From: Bacillus sp. JCM 19058
GTDB taxonomy: Bacteria > Bacillota > Bacilli > Bacillales_H > Bacillaceae_D
Assembly: GCA_001310555.1 (NCBI GenBank)
Contig: BAXO01000010.1
Span: 17,331-81,330 of the forward strand
Length of the DNA stretch: 64,000 bases
Direction: 5' to 3'
Part shown: piece after piece, positions 19,559 through 28,944 of the stretch
Layout: each line of letters starts with the position of its first letter
How positions within the stretch are numbered: position 1 is the stretch's first letter
Translations under genes and position numbers: made by a program
Notes under the pieces: model-generated
The model's database searches: none
Told to the model about the DNA's origin: nothing
What the model saw: only the letters and a program-made list of their open reading frames with translations

Positions 19559-20306
19559 GTGAAAAAACAATTAAGTTTAAGGTTCTGCGTCAGTCAGATC
19601 CTGACAGCAGTCCGTATGAGGAGGAATTTGAAGTTCCTTATCGCCCGAATATGAACGTCATTTCGGCATTGATGGAATTTCGAAGAAATCCAGTTAACAT
19701 AAATGGAGAAAAGACAACACCGATTGCTTGGGATATGAACTGCTTGGAGGAGGTATGCGGCGCCTGTTCAATGGTGATTAACGGGAAGCTCGTCAATCAT
19801 GTACAGCGCTTGTTGATAAGCTCGAGCAGCCGATTCGACTGGAGCCGATGAAAACCTTCCCGGTTGTGCGTGACCTCGTCGTTGACCGTAGCCGGATGTT
19901 CGATTCACTAAAGCAAGTAAAAGCATGGATTCCGATTGATGGCACGTACGATTTAGGTCCAGGTCCCCGTATGGCAGAATCAAAGCGACAATGGGCGTAT
20001 GAACTGTCTAAATGTATGACATGCGGTGTCTGCCTCGAGTCATGCCCGAACGTCAACAGTAAGTCCGACTTTATCGGTCCAGCAGCACTGTCACAGGTTC
20101 GGTTGTTTAATGCGCACCCAACGGGTGAGATGAATAAAGCGGAGCGACTGGGGACGATTATGGAAGAAGGCGGATTAACAAATTGCGGGAACTCGCAAAA
20201 CTGCGTCCAGTCCTGTCCGAAAGGAATCCCGCTGACGACATCAATTGCTGCTTTGAATCGTTCGACCACCTTACAATCGTTTAAGAACTTTTTCGGTGGA
20301 GAATAA
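19555..20306 (+). CDS. sdhB: Succinate dehydrogenase iron-sulfur subunit, one frameshift
   Basis: Electron-transfer subunit of complex II, about 250 aa. The N-terminal ferredoxin domain carries CLEEVCGACSMVINGK plus the fourth cysteine in RQSCTALVDKLEQP, which is seen only after restoring one C lost near 19795. The C-terminal part holds the [4Fe-4S] and [3Fe-4S] cysteine sets in CMTCGVCLESCPN and NCGNSQNCVQSCPKGIPL. Translationally coupled to sdhA and followed by a terminator 15 bases after the stop. Confidence 0.96.
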
Positions 20307-20320
20307 TTATATGCTTAGTA

Positions 20321-20355
20321 AAGGCTGCCAGACAATTGTCTAGCAGCCTTTTGAA
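20321..20355 (+). terminator. Terminator of sdhCAB
   Basis: AAGGCTGCCAGAC and GTCTAGCAGCCTT pair around a short loop; four T follow. Confidence 0.7.
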
Positions 20356-20688
20356 TTGAGGGGGGGAGGGGGACGAGTTGGAGAGTCTAATGAATTCCTT
20401 CTCCTTGCTCCCCTCCGGTTGACAGGCCTATCCAAGAAAAGGCCGTTCCTCATTATTTTATAGAAGTGTTCACTCTGCGGTCTCTTCGATGATTAGCATA
20501 ACCCTTAAAAAAAATTAAAACAAAGCATCACAACACTGGTTCAAAGAGAGTCATCATGCTCCTTTTGAACCAGAATTGTGCAGCTGTGACATTCAGTTTA
20601 ACCGGTGAATCAAACGGACAAAGATACCTCGAACAAATCATCACCAGAGGGAGAAGCCCCCCTCTTTGATGATAAGTTGCACTTCACA
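20356..20688. other. Intergenic between sdhB and gerE
   Basis: No ORF with coding character. Polypurine GAGGGGGGGAGGGGG near 20359 is notable but unexplained. B. subtilis has ysmA in this interval; I cannot see it here. Confidence 0.4.
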
Positions 20689-20921
20689 TTATATTTCAAG
20701 GTCACCTAGTCTAATCAGTTCAATAACGCTTGAGAGCGCCCCTTAACCCCCAATTTTTGCATTGTATTCGATATGTGATTCCGTACAGTCTTCTCACTTA
20801 TGAAAAGTTGCTGCGCGATTTCCTTCGTTGTTTTGTCTTGGACTAGTAATTCAAATACTTCGCGTTCCCTTTTCGTAAGTAAGGGCTTAGGTCCGAATTC
20901 TGCTCCTTCCAATGAGTTCAC
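20689..20921 (-). CDS. gerE: Late sporulation regulator GerE, one frameshift
   Basis: Small LuxR-type DNA-binding protein that acts late in the mother cell to activate coat genes with sigma-K. It has KPLLTKREREVFELLVQDKT and the recognition helix region TVRNHISNTMQKLGVKGRSQA, nearly identical to B. subtilis GerE. In the given sequence it would stop after SQALLN at 20715; restoring one lost base near 20721 gives the expected tail IELIRLGDLEI, ending at 20689, total about 77 aa. It is transcribed opposite to its neighbours. Confidence 0.93.
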
Positions 20922-21610
20922 TCCTTCTTGCTCGGGCTTGAATAGGACAATCAGAAAAGAAATTATCCTCTGACTGAAGGGTCTTAGTCATCATAGTATA
21001 TGTGTGTGTGAATTCAGTTGTGATAGGCCCTGTCAAAACTGATAAAAGAATAGTATAGTGCCTAAAAATTGGTCATATACGTGGTTAAACGAAATTTTGA
21101 GCCTCTTGCTATTGAAAGAATAAATTTGATTATGATATAATAAGCGTATTCATTGTATGTTGTCGTGCATCGTGTCGTTACTGTTTATTAAGACATCTCT
21201 TCCAGAGCTTCTCATGCATACATATTTTTACACTGATTAACGTGTCATAATTGTGTGTTCAAAGCCTTTCAAGTAATCAAGGGGAGCTAAAGCTCGACAA
21301 TCGACATCTAATCGATATGGCGAAAAACAGACAGATGGACTTCAGCTAAACTGAATTTATTCCAGGTGTCTTACGGCTTCCTTATTACAGACTTTGAACA
21401 TTCTCGATAGGCATAAGTATGGAAGTGTATATGAGTTTCAGATAGGGTACGTTAACGTATAGTACATTCTGTTTTCGTCATGTATGTTTTTATACTTGTG
21501 CCTGTTTCTGTGTAATTGTTATGAATGCTCTTGAAAAGGCTGTGAAACACTACGGGCACGGGTATGCTTAATCATATGAAAATATAACGAAAGAAAGAGG
21601 TTGATGGAAA
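20922..21610. other. 690-bp intergenic with long ptsH leader
   Basis: Contains a strong promoter at 21112-21141 and then about 470 bases without an ORF up to ptsH. No terminator-like T tract or known riboswitch motif was recognised. It could be a long 5' leader or carry an unannotated small RNA. Confidence 0.45.
21112..21141 (+). promoter_or_regulatory. Probable sigma-A promoter far upstream of ptsH
   Basis: TTGAAA (21112-21117), 18 bases, TATAAT (21136-21141). It points towards ptsHI. Confidence 0.55.
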
Positions 21611-21874
21611 ATGGCTGAAAAAACGTTTAAAATTACAGCAGAAACAGGTATTCACGCACGCCCAGCAACTCAGCTGGTCAATAAGGCAGGTCAATTCTCT
21701 TCTGACATTACACTTGAGTACAAGGGGAAAACCGTAAATCTCAAATCAATCATGGGAGTTATGTCTCTTGGTGTCAGTCAAGGAGCGGAAGTGACGATAA
21801 AAGCAGAAGGTTCTGATGCAGAAGAGGCTCTAACTGCAATCGATGAAGTGATTAAGGAAGGGTTAGGAGAATAA
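21611..21874 (+). CDS. ptsH: Phosphocarrier protein HPr
   Basis: HPr of 87 aa, intact. His15 in GIHARPA accepts phosphate from enzyme I, and Ser46 in [12 protein letters not shown] is the HPr-kinase site used for CcpA-mediated catabolite control. The start follows AAAGAGGTTG. ptsI starts two bases after the stop. In B. subtilis ptsHI follows ptsG elsewhere; here it lies next to gerE with no ptsG. Confidence 0.98.
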   Translation: MAEKTFKITAETGIHARPATQLVNKAGQFSSDITLEYKGKTVNLKSIMGVMSLGVSQGAEVTIKAEGSDAEEALTAIDEVIKEGLGE

Positions 21875-21876
21875 GT

Positions 21877-23600
21877 ATGCATCACACATTAAACGGAATC
21901 GCAGCATCTTCGGGTATTGCGATTGCGAAAGCTTTTGTCCATGAAGAGCCTAAGCTTCACATCGAAGCAAGCAAAGTAGAAGATGTGGAACGGGAATTGA
22001 AGCGTTTAGATGAAGCTCTTGCTACTTCAAAGCAAGAGCTTTCTGAAATAAAGGATAAAACGGAGGCTGAGCTCGGAGCCGACAAAGCAGAAATCTTTGC
22101 TGCTCACCTTCTCGTGTTAAGCGATCCGGAGCTGATTAGCTCCGTCCAGGAAAAAAAATAAAAAAAATGAAAAGCAGAATGCGCAATTCGCATTAAATGA
22201 AGTAGCCGATCATTTTATCGGCTTATTTGAAAGCATGGATGACGAATATATGAGAGAAAGAGCTGCTGATATTCGCGACGTGTCCAAGCGAGCGCTCGGT
22301 CATTTGCTTGGAGTAGAAGCTCGTTCCCTTGCATCGATAACAGAGGAGACAATCATCATCGCTGAGGATTTGACGCCTTCTGACACAGCGCAGCTTAATC
22401 CAACACTCGTTAAGGGTTTTGCAACGAATATAGGTGGACGCACCTCTCACTCAGCCATTATGTCGCGCTCGCTTGAAATACCGGCAGTCGTCGGAACGAA
22501 GGAAATTACTGCTCATGTGGAAAACGGGATGACCGTTATCGTCGATGGACTTGCTGGCGTTGTCATTATTAACCCTAATGCAGAACAGTTAAAAACGTAT
22601 CGAAAGAAGCAGGTAGATTTTCTTAAGCAAAAGGCTGAATGGGCCAAGCTTGTGATGAACCAACGATTACGAGCGACGAGCAGCACGTAGAGTTAGCTGC
22701 CAATATCGGAACTCCGAATGATTTGGAAAGCGTGATCAGAAATGGTGCTGAAGGAGTCGGCCTTTATCGAACCGAATTTCTTTACATGGGAAGAGATGCG
22801 CTGCCAACAGAAGAGGAGCAGTATCAAGCTTATAAGGAAGTTGTCGAACGTATGGAAGGCAAGCCCGTCGTCATCCGGACATTGGATATTGGTGGGGATA
22901 AGGAGCTGCCTTATATGGAGCTTCCGGAAGAGTTAAACCCATTTTTAGGCTATCGGGCTATCCGCCTCTGCCTCGAAAATGAGGAGATGTTCCGGACTCA
23001 GCTGCGAGCGTTACTGCGTGCGAGCGCTTTTGGACAGCTAAAAATCATGTTTCCGATGATCGCAACATTGGAAGAGCTACGCCAGGCGAAAGCATTATTG
23101 TATGAAGAGAAAGATAAGCTGAAGAATGAAGAAGTAGAGGTGTCTGATGCCGTTGAGGTGGGAATTATGGTTGAAATTCCGTCGACGGCAGTAGCGGCCA
23201 ACCTATTTGCAAAAGAAGTTGACTTCTTCAGTATTGGAACAAATGATTTAATCCAATATACAATGGCTGCAGACCGGATGAATGAACGCGTGTCATACTT
23301 GTATCAGCCTATCATCCAGCGATTCTCCGCTTAGTCAAAATGGTTATCACCGCCGCCCATAACGAAAGAAAATGGGTTGGGATGTGCGGAGAGATGGCCG
23401 GCGATGAAGTCGCTATTCCGATTTTACTCGGCTTAGGGCTTGATGAATTCAGTATGAGTGCAACATCAATATTGCCGGCTCGAAGTCAGCTTCGTTCCAT
23501 ATCTAAAGCAGTTTTAAGTAAAGAGGTTGACAAGCTGTTGCAGCTTGATACGGCAGATGAAGTGGAAAAAGCGGTTCGCGAAGCTTATTTACAAAATTAA
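21877..23600 (+). CDS. ptsI: PTS enzyme I, three frameshift sites
   Basis: PEP-protein phosphotransferase, about 573 aa when reconstructed; it transfers phosphate from PEP to HPr. The active histidine is in [21 protein letters not shown]; the C-terminal PEP-binding barrel has [58 protein letters not shown] and MCGEMAGD. Errors occur at two eight-A runs near 22149-22167 (expected [16 protein letters not shown]), one lost A near 22651 ([12 protein letters not shown]) and one lost T near 23309 ([16 protein letters not shown]). Operon with ptsH, ended by a strong terminator. Confidence 0.96.
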
Positions 23601-23620
23601 CATCGTAGCCGTAGCTAAAG

Positions 23621-23669
23621 GAACCTCCCCTAGGGTGCTCGAGCTGGAGCTTCCTAGGGGTTTTTTTTG
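23621..23669 (+). terminator. Terminator of ptsHI
   Basis: AACCTCCCCTAGG and CCTAGGGGTT pair around a hairpin top, followed by eight T. Confidence 0.85.
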
Positions 23670-23899
23670 CTATGTATAGAATCCCTTAAGCGATTCACTT
23701 TTCCGCGTTACAAGCATAATTATACTAAATAGGTAGTCTAGCTGTTTATAATGACGATGAATTCTTAGAGTCCCAAAGGGTTTACACGATCTGCTTGCTT
23801 TTCTATGAAAAAAAAGCGACAATTAATATATAAGTTAGTCAATATGACCAACGTGGCAATGCTCATCTAAAAAAGATAGGAAAACGGAGGTGTTGGTGA

Positions 23900-24350
23900 G
23901 TGAACCAGAAGCAGGTAGAACAAATCGAGCTCTCGTTGCGAAGAGTTGCGGATATGGTAAAACAAAAAGGAAGGGTCATTTTAGCCCATTTTCCAATAAC
24001 ACCACCACAATTTGTCGCCTTACAGTGGCTGAATGAATATGGCGATATGACGATTGGTGAACTTTCGACAAAAATGTATTTAGCTTGCAGCACAACGACA
24101 GACTTGGTTGACCGTATGGAAAAAAATGAGCTTGTCGAACGGGTTAAAGATAAACAGGATCGCCGAGTTGTGCGAATTCACTTGTTGGATAAAGGAAAAA
24201 CCATTATCCAAGAAGTGATTTCAAAAAGGCAGGCGTATTTGGAAAACATTTTGTCCAATTTTTCAAATGAACAGGTCGATTTTTTGGAAAAAAAGTATGC
24301 AAATGCTTCATGAAGAAATGAAGGACACACGGGTGAAACAGTTATCTTAG
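23900..24350 (+). CDS. ysmB: MarR-family regulator YsmB, frameshift near end
   Basis: Winged-helix MarR-type transcription factor, about 150 aa. The DNA-binding region is visible in MTIGELSTKMYLACSTTTDLVDRMEKNELVERVKDKQDRRVVRIHLLDKG. It is placed directly before racE, as in B. subtilis. A seven-A run near 24288 is one base long; corrected, the tail reads MQMLHEEMKDTRVKQLS and stops at 24350 instead of 24313. GTG start behind GGAGGTG. The ligand is unknown. Confidence 0.87.
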
Positions 24351-24382
24351 AGACAAATTAACTGACGTCCGATCAATCTTTA

Positions 24383-24396
24383 AATGAATATTCATT
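24383..24396. promoter_or_regulatory. Palindrome AATGAATATTCATT upstream of racE
   Basis: A perfect 14-bp palindrome between ysmB and racE. Its core resembles the FadR box but lacks the outer bases; it could equally be a YsmB (MarR) site. Confidence 0.4.
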
Positions 24397-24422
24397 AGAA
24401 CAACAAAGAAATTGAGGGAAGT

Positions 24423-25225
24423 TTGTTGGAGAAACCGATTGGGGTTATTGATTCGGGTCTGGGTGGATTGACGGTAGCGAAAGAATTGCTACGTCAATTG
24501 CCGAAGGAAGAATTGATTTATATTGGAGATTCAGCCAGATGCCCGTATGGACCACGTTCTGTAGAAGAGGTTCGTGCTTTCACATGGCAAATGATCGAGC
24601 GTTTACAGGCTGAACAGATGAAGATGCTTGTAATTGCTTGTAATACAGCAGCTGCAGTAGTACTGGAAGAAGTCAAGCGCGAATTGTCAATTCCTGTCGT
24701 AGGAGTCGTTCAACCGGGAGCGATAAGCGCGTTAAAGGTTTCAAAAAAATAACCATATTGCAGTTATTGGAACGTCAGGGACGATTAATAGTCAAGCCTA
24801 TGAGCATGCTTTAAAAGCAGTGAATAGTGACGTGAAGGTCGAAAGCCTTGCCTGTCCGCCATTCGTGCCAATCGTCGAACGGGGCGCTTTTGCTAGTGAA
24901 GAAGCACGGGGGATAATCGAGGAAACGTTAAGACCGCTCGTTGGAATAGGCTTCGATACAATGATCCTTGGCTGTACCCATTATCCGTTATTACGCAATT
25001 TTATCCAGGCAGGGGTCGGAACGCACATACAGCTTATTTCCTCTGGAGACGAAACCGCCAGAGAAGTAAGCAGTCTACTTTATCATAAAAATATGCGTGT
25101 GACATCAACCCGCAAGCCGCACCATGCTTTTTTTTACGACTGGTCGCGCCGATAGCTTCAAACGCTTGGCCGAGCAGTGGTTGGAAATGCGTGTTGAGAC
25201 GGTAGAAACGATACGCTTAGGTTAA
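24423..25225 (+). CDS. racE: Glutamate racemase, two frameshifts
   Basis: Makes D-glutamate for peptidoglycan (and poly-gamma-glutamate); about 267 aa. The two catalytic cysteines sit in [12 protein letters not shown] and [10 protein letters not shown]; other motifs are [17 protein letters not shown] and GDSARCPYG. It starts from TTG (MLEKPIG) behind GAGGGAAG. A seven-A run near 24745 is one base long ([17 protein letters not shown] restored), and an eight-T run near 25128-25135 likewise ([17 protein letters not shown] restored), giving the stop at 25225. The gene is essential in relatives, so real inactivation is unlikely. Confidence 0.95.
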
Positions 25226-25235
25226 TATGTCAAAA

Positions 25236-25273
25236 ATCCTCCTTGAATCGAAATCAAGGGGGCTTTTTTTTAT
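25236..25273 (+). terminator. Terminator of racE
   Basis: CCTCCTTGAAT and ATCAAGGGGG pair around a short loop, followed by eight T. Confidence 0.8.
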
Positions 25274-25441
25274 GTTCAAATGGGACGGCCTTCCCTGCTT
25301 TCATCATCGCAAAACGAGTACAGGTTAGAAAGTGAATCTTAGAGTCCTCTGCTGAAGCTACAATTTTCTAACAAAAAGGTTGGTCTATTCTGAGTGAAAG
25401 CTCGTATACATGAAGTACAAACTATGTTAGGAGGGGAAACA

Positions 25442-26540
25442 ATGAGTAAATCGTTCCGAATAGGTGTCCCTGTACTTTTACTCATGACGCTAATCGTTTC
25501 AGCTTGTTCAACCGGCTCAGACGAGGCGATGAACGAAATGGATAAACCGCCGGTCAACTATCTCGAAGAGGACGAATCTTTAGAGCTCGAAAACGAAAAT
25601 CAAGGCGAGAATGAAGAGGCAGACAAAGCAGAGGAATCGGTAAAAGACGAAGGGGAAGATGAACAGGCGGTGAACGAGACGGTAAAACGAGAGCTTTATT
25701 TAATCGACTCCAACGGTCTCGTCGTTCCGCAAACGATTGATATTCCAAAGGAAGAAGGAGTATTGCGTCAATCTTTGGAATATCTTGTTGAAGGCGGCCC
25801 CGTCACTGAGCTGTTGCCAAACGGTTTCAAGGCAGTACTCCCGCCAGGTACGTCAGTTTCCGTTAATTTGCAAAACAACGTAGCGACGGCTGACTTTTCA
25901 AATGAATTTAAAGAGTATAATCCGGAGTTGGAGCGTCAAGTGCTTGAAGCTGTGACATGGACCTTGACCCAATTTGAAAACGTCGATCAAGTAAAAATCC
26001 AGATTAATGGCTATGAGCAGGATCGGATGCCTGTTGGCGGGACACCTATTGGAGAAGTTGAGTCGTGCTGACGGGATTAATATTGAAACCTATAATATTA
26101 CTGATGTTGTAAACAGTAAGGGGGTCACCCTTTACTTCCTCGCTCAAAATGGTGAAGATACTTATTATGTCCCAGTGACTCGTCGAGTAAAGACGACAGA
26201 GGACGACCAGTTGCAAGTCGCAGTGGAGCAATTACTAGCCGGACCGTTCCCTCAATCAAATTTACTGACGGATATTAGGAACGGTGCAGAGCTGCTGGAG
26301 GAACCGAACTATGAAGACGGGCTAGTGACTTTAAATTTTAACGAATCGATTTTGAGTCAGCTTCAAGCAACCGCTGTGTCAGAGGAAGTATTGAAAATGC
26401 TAGCATTAACCTTAACTGAACAGGAAGGTGTCGAAGCCGTCGCCTTGCAAGTAAATGGAGATGAGACGGTATTAAATGAGTCAGGAGAAGCGACGGAACC
26501 TGTCTCAAGGCCTACACAAGTAAACGCTGGCAGCTTTTAA
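25442..26540 (+). CDS. gerM: Spore germination lipoprotein GerM, one frameshift
   Basis: Lipoprotein of about 366 aa needed for sporulation and germination; it belongs to the SpoIIIA-SpoIIQ channel apparatus in B. subtilis. The signal peptide runs MSKSFRIGVPVLLLMTL and ends in the lipobox VSAC. A very acidic linker (about residues 30-75) is followed by two GerM domains: the first has VVPQTIDIPKEEG, LEYLVEGGP and LPPGTSVSVNLQNNVATADFS; the second, after a one-base shift near 26052, repeats the pattern with LYFLAQNGEDTYYVPVTRRV and LVTLNFNES. The start follows AGGAGGGG. Confidence 0.93.
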
Positions 26541-26865
26541 CCGTTCCGAAACGATGCAAAAACAGTAAGAGAGTATTGGGTTTTTCCCTCAAGGCGGTCA
26601 AATGTGCGGAATGCGGAGCTTTTGCCTAATGAATCCGAGCGTGCGCTGTTCGTGCTTTGTAGCATCTGTAACAGAAATGTAGGGCAAGAGCTTGGTATTG
26701 CTGTTAAAATTCATTTATAATGGAGAAAGTACGGAGGGCTTATGCCACCTCCTTTTTCTTAAAGCACGTTTATGTCTTGTTGCGCCCTTGTTAAGGGTGA
26801 AGTGCTAATGATACGCAACACGTAACACCTGGGAATATCGTGAAACAATGAGAGAGGGTTGTGAA
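26541..26865. other. Intergenic between gerM and rph
   Basis: A short GGAGG/CCTCC hairpin with TTTTTCTT at about 26732-26760 may end gerM. Nothing else recognised. Confidence 0.4.
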
Positions 26866-27622
26866 ATGAGAGAGGATAGCAGAGCTAACAATCAATTGCG
26901 TGATGTACAAATCGTTAAGGATTTTACGATGCATCCGGAAGGCTCAGTTTTAATAACGATGGGAAATACAAAAGTCATTTGTACGGCAAGTATCGAAGAG
27001 AAGGTTCCATATTTTTTTGCGAGGGCAAGGGAAGGGCTGGATTACAGCTGAATATTCCATGTTGCCAAGAGCAACTGAGCAAAGAAATATACGAGAGTCG
27101 TCGAAAGGGAAAGTATCAGGTAGAACGATGGAAATCCAGCGTCTCATCGGCCGTGCTCTGCGTTCTGTGTTGGAATTGGACAAGCTCGGCGAACGAACGA
27201 TTTGGATTGATTGTGATGTGATTCAGGCTGATGGAGGGACGCGAACAGCTTCGATTACTGGTGCTTTTGTTGCGCTCGCTTTAGCGGTTGAAAAAGCAAG
27301 AAATGAAAAAAAATTAAAAGAGTGGCCGATTAAAGAGTATCTCGCAGCCGTTTCGGTCGGGATCGACAAGACCAACGGAGCAATTCTCGATTTGTGCTAT
27401 GTAGAGGATGCTGCAGCAGAAGTTGATTTAAACGTCGTCATGACAGAAGGGCATCAATTTGTAGAACTGCAGGGAACCGGAGAAGAGGCAACCTTCTCAA
27501 GAAATCAGCTAAACCAGATGCTCGAGCTAGCCGAGAAAGGGATCGATCAACTGATTCAAATACAACAACAAGTGCTCGGAAATATTGAAGACGAAAGAAT
27601 ACATAAAAAGGATGAGACTTGA
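26866..27622 (+). CDS. rph: Ribonuclease PH, one frameshift
   Basis: Phosphorolytic 3' exoribonuclease that trims tRNA ends, about 251 aa. Conserved segments are [36 protein letters not shown] (restored when a seven-T run near 27010 is read as six), [38 protein letters not shown] and [19 protein letters not shown] start at [12 protein letters not shown], matching relatives, not six codons upstream. The stop overlaps the ysnA start by one base. Confidence 0.96.
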
Positions 27623-28228
27623 TGGCAACAGAATGGATCATTGCGACAACAAATAAAGGGAAGATCGTTGAGTTTACGCAAATACTGGAAAAGCCTGGCC
27701 GCGTTATCAAATCGCTTCTTGACTATCAGGAAATCCCTGAAATTGTCGAGGACGGCAAGACATTTGCTGAAAATGCAATGAAAAAGGCGAGAACGGCTGC
27801 TCAGCATCTAGGTAAGGTTGTAATTGCCGACGATTCAGGACTTATCGTCGATGAGCTGGATGGTCGACCTGGCATTTTTTTTCAGCGCGCTATGCCGGAG
27901 CGGCGAGAGACGATCAGGCGAATGTGAAAAAGGTGCTCAATCAGTTAGCAGGTATCCCCGCCTCAAGAAGAACGGCACGCTTTATATGCGCTATCGCTGT
28001 TTACGATCCACATGACAGCTCCAAAGTGTATGAAGGCGTCTGTGAAGGGAGAATTGCTATGGAGCCACGCGGAACGAATGGATTTGGTTACGATCCGATT
28101 TTTTTTGTTTCCCGAGCTCAATATGACGATGGCAGAAATGAGCTCACAGGAAAAAAAACAAGCGTAGTCACCGAGCCCTTGCGCTCAAAAAAATGCGAGA
28201 AGACGAGCACTTGCAGGAATTTGAATAG
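27622..28228 (+). CDS. ysnA: Non-canonical purine NTP pyrophosphatase YsnA (RdgB/HAM1), three frameshifts
   Basis: Hydrolyses dITP/XTP to clean the nucleotide pool; about 200 aa. It begins [18 protein letters not shown], the substrate-binding lead of the HAM1 family; ADDSGLIVDELDGRPGIFSARYAG and GFGYDPIF follow. Errors lie in an eight-T run near 27877-27885, another near 28097-28105 and an eight-A run near 28150-28157. Corrected, the C terminus is RSHRALALKKMREDEHLQ and the stop is at 28228. Coupled to rph by TGATG overlap and followed 13 bases later by ysnB. Confidence 0.93.
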
Positions 28229-28241
28229 AGAGGAGAAAAGG

Positions 28242-28754
28242 ATGAAGGTATTAATCATTAGCGATAGCCACGGCTGGAGTGAGGAGCTTGAGGCTGTGAT
28301 CGAACGGCATAAGGCTGAAGTTGAAGCGATCATTCATTGTGGGGATTCGGAGCTCGCTCCATCAGATAGGGCGCTGGAAAAGGTTAAGGTTGTCGCAGGA
28401 AATTGCGACTTTAACAGTGACTTTCCGCAAGAAAGGCTGGAAGATATCGCTGGGATGCGATTTTACATTACGCATGGTCACCTCCATTCCGTTAAGAACA
28501 ATTTAGTTAAGCTTAGCTATCGAGCGGAAGAGGTTCAAGCCGAGGTGGTTTGCTTTGGCCACACGCATCACGCTACTTGTTTTCAGGAAAATGGGGTCAC
28601 CTATATTAATCCTGGCAGCCTCCGCTTGCCCGCAAGACCAAAGCGGGTACAAATCTACTGTTTGTGTGAGATTAACGATGAACAAATCGCTATCCGCTTT
28701 TATGAACGAGCGGGCGGAGAGGTCGAGGGTTTGGCTCAGACGTTTCTTCGCTAA
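28242..28754 (+). CDS. ysnB: YfcE/MJ0936-type metallophosphoesterase YsnB
   Basis: Intact 170-aa calcineurin-like phosphoesterase. Metal-binding motifs are in order: LIISDSHG, IHCGDSEL, VAGNCDF (GNxD type), ITHGHLH and CFGHTHHA, with INPGSL following. The natural substrate is unknown. The start follows GAGGAGAAAAG. The rph-ysnA-ysnB operon order is conserved in Bacillus. A hairpin follows its stop. Confidence 0.95.
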   Translation: MKVLIISDSHGWSEELEAVIERHKAEVEAIIHCGDSELAPSDRALEKVKVVAGNCDFNSDFPQERLEDIAGMRFYITHGHLHSVKNNLVKLSYRAEEVQAEVVCFGHTHHATCFQENGVTYINPGSLRLPARPKRVQIYCLCEINDEQIAIRFYERAGGEVEGLAQTFLR

Positions 28755-28758
28755 ACGA

Positions 28759-28814
28759 GAACTGTACGTCCTCACCCTTGAAAAAAGGAGTGAAGGACGT
28801 ACAGTTAAAAAAAA
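28759..28814. repeat. Long inverted repeat after ysnB
   Basis: AACTGTACGTCCT and AGGACGTACAGTT pair perfectly over 13 bp, with further pairing towards the loop. It is followed by eight A rather than T, so it is not a standard terminator on the + strand, though it sits where one is expected. Confidence 0.6.
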
Positions 28815-28868
28815 GGTTTGACATTTGCGATGTTTTTCGGTATATTAAATATCGTCGCTGCAACACGT

Positions 28869-28939
28869 GCGGGTGTAGTTTAGTGGTAAAACCTCAGCCT
28901 TCCAAGCTGATGTCGTGGGTTCGATTCCCATCACCCGCT
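28869..28939 (+). tRNA. tRNA-Gly (UCC)
   Basis: Complete 71-nt cloverleaf: acceptor GCGGGTG / CACCCGC, D arm, anticodon arm TCAGC-CTTCCAA-GCTGA with anticodon TCC, and T loop TTCGATT. The CCA is not encoded. The split tRNA-Arg starts six bases later. Confidence 0.95.
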
Positions 28940-28944
28940 TTTTT

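Noticed and set aside
22149..22167. Programmed frameshifting or transcriptional slippage at the two A8 runs in ptsI
   Set aside because: Similar indels occur in almost every long gene, and many lie outside slippery runs; ptsI is not known to use slippage.
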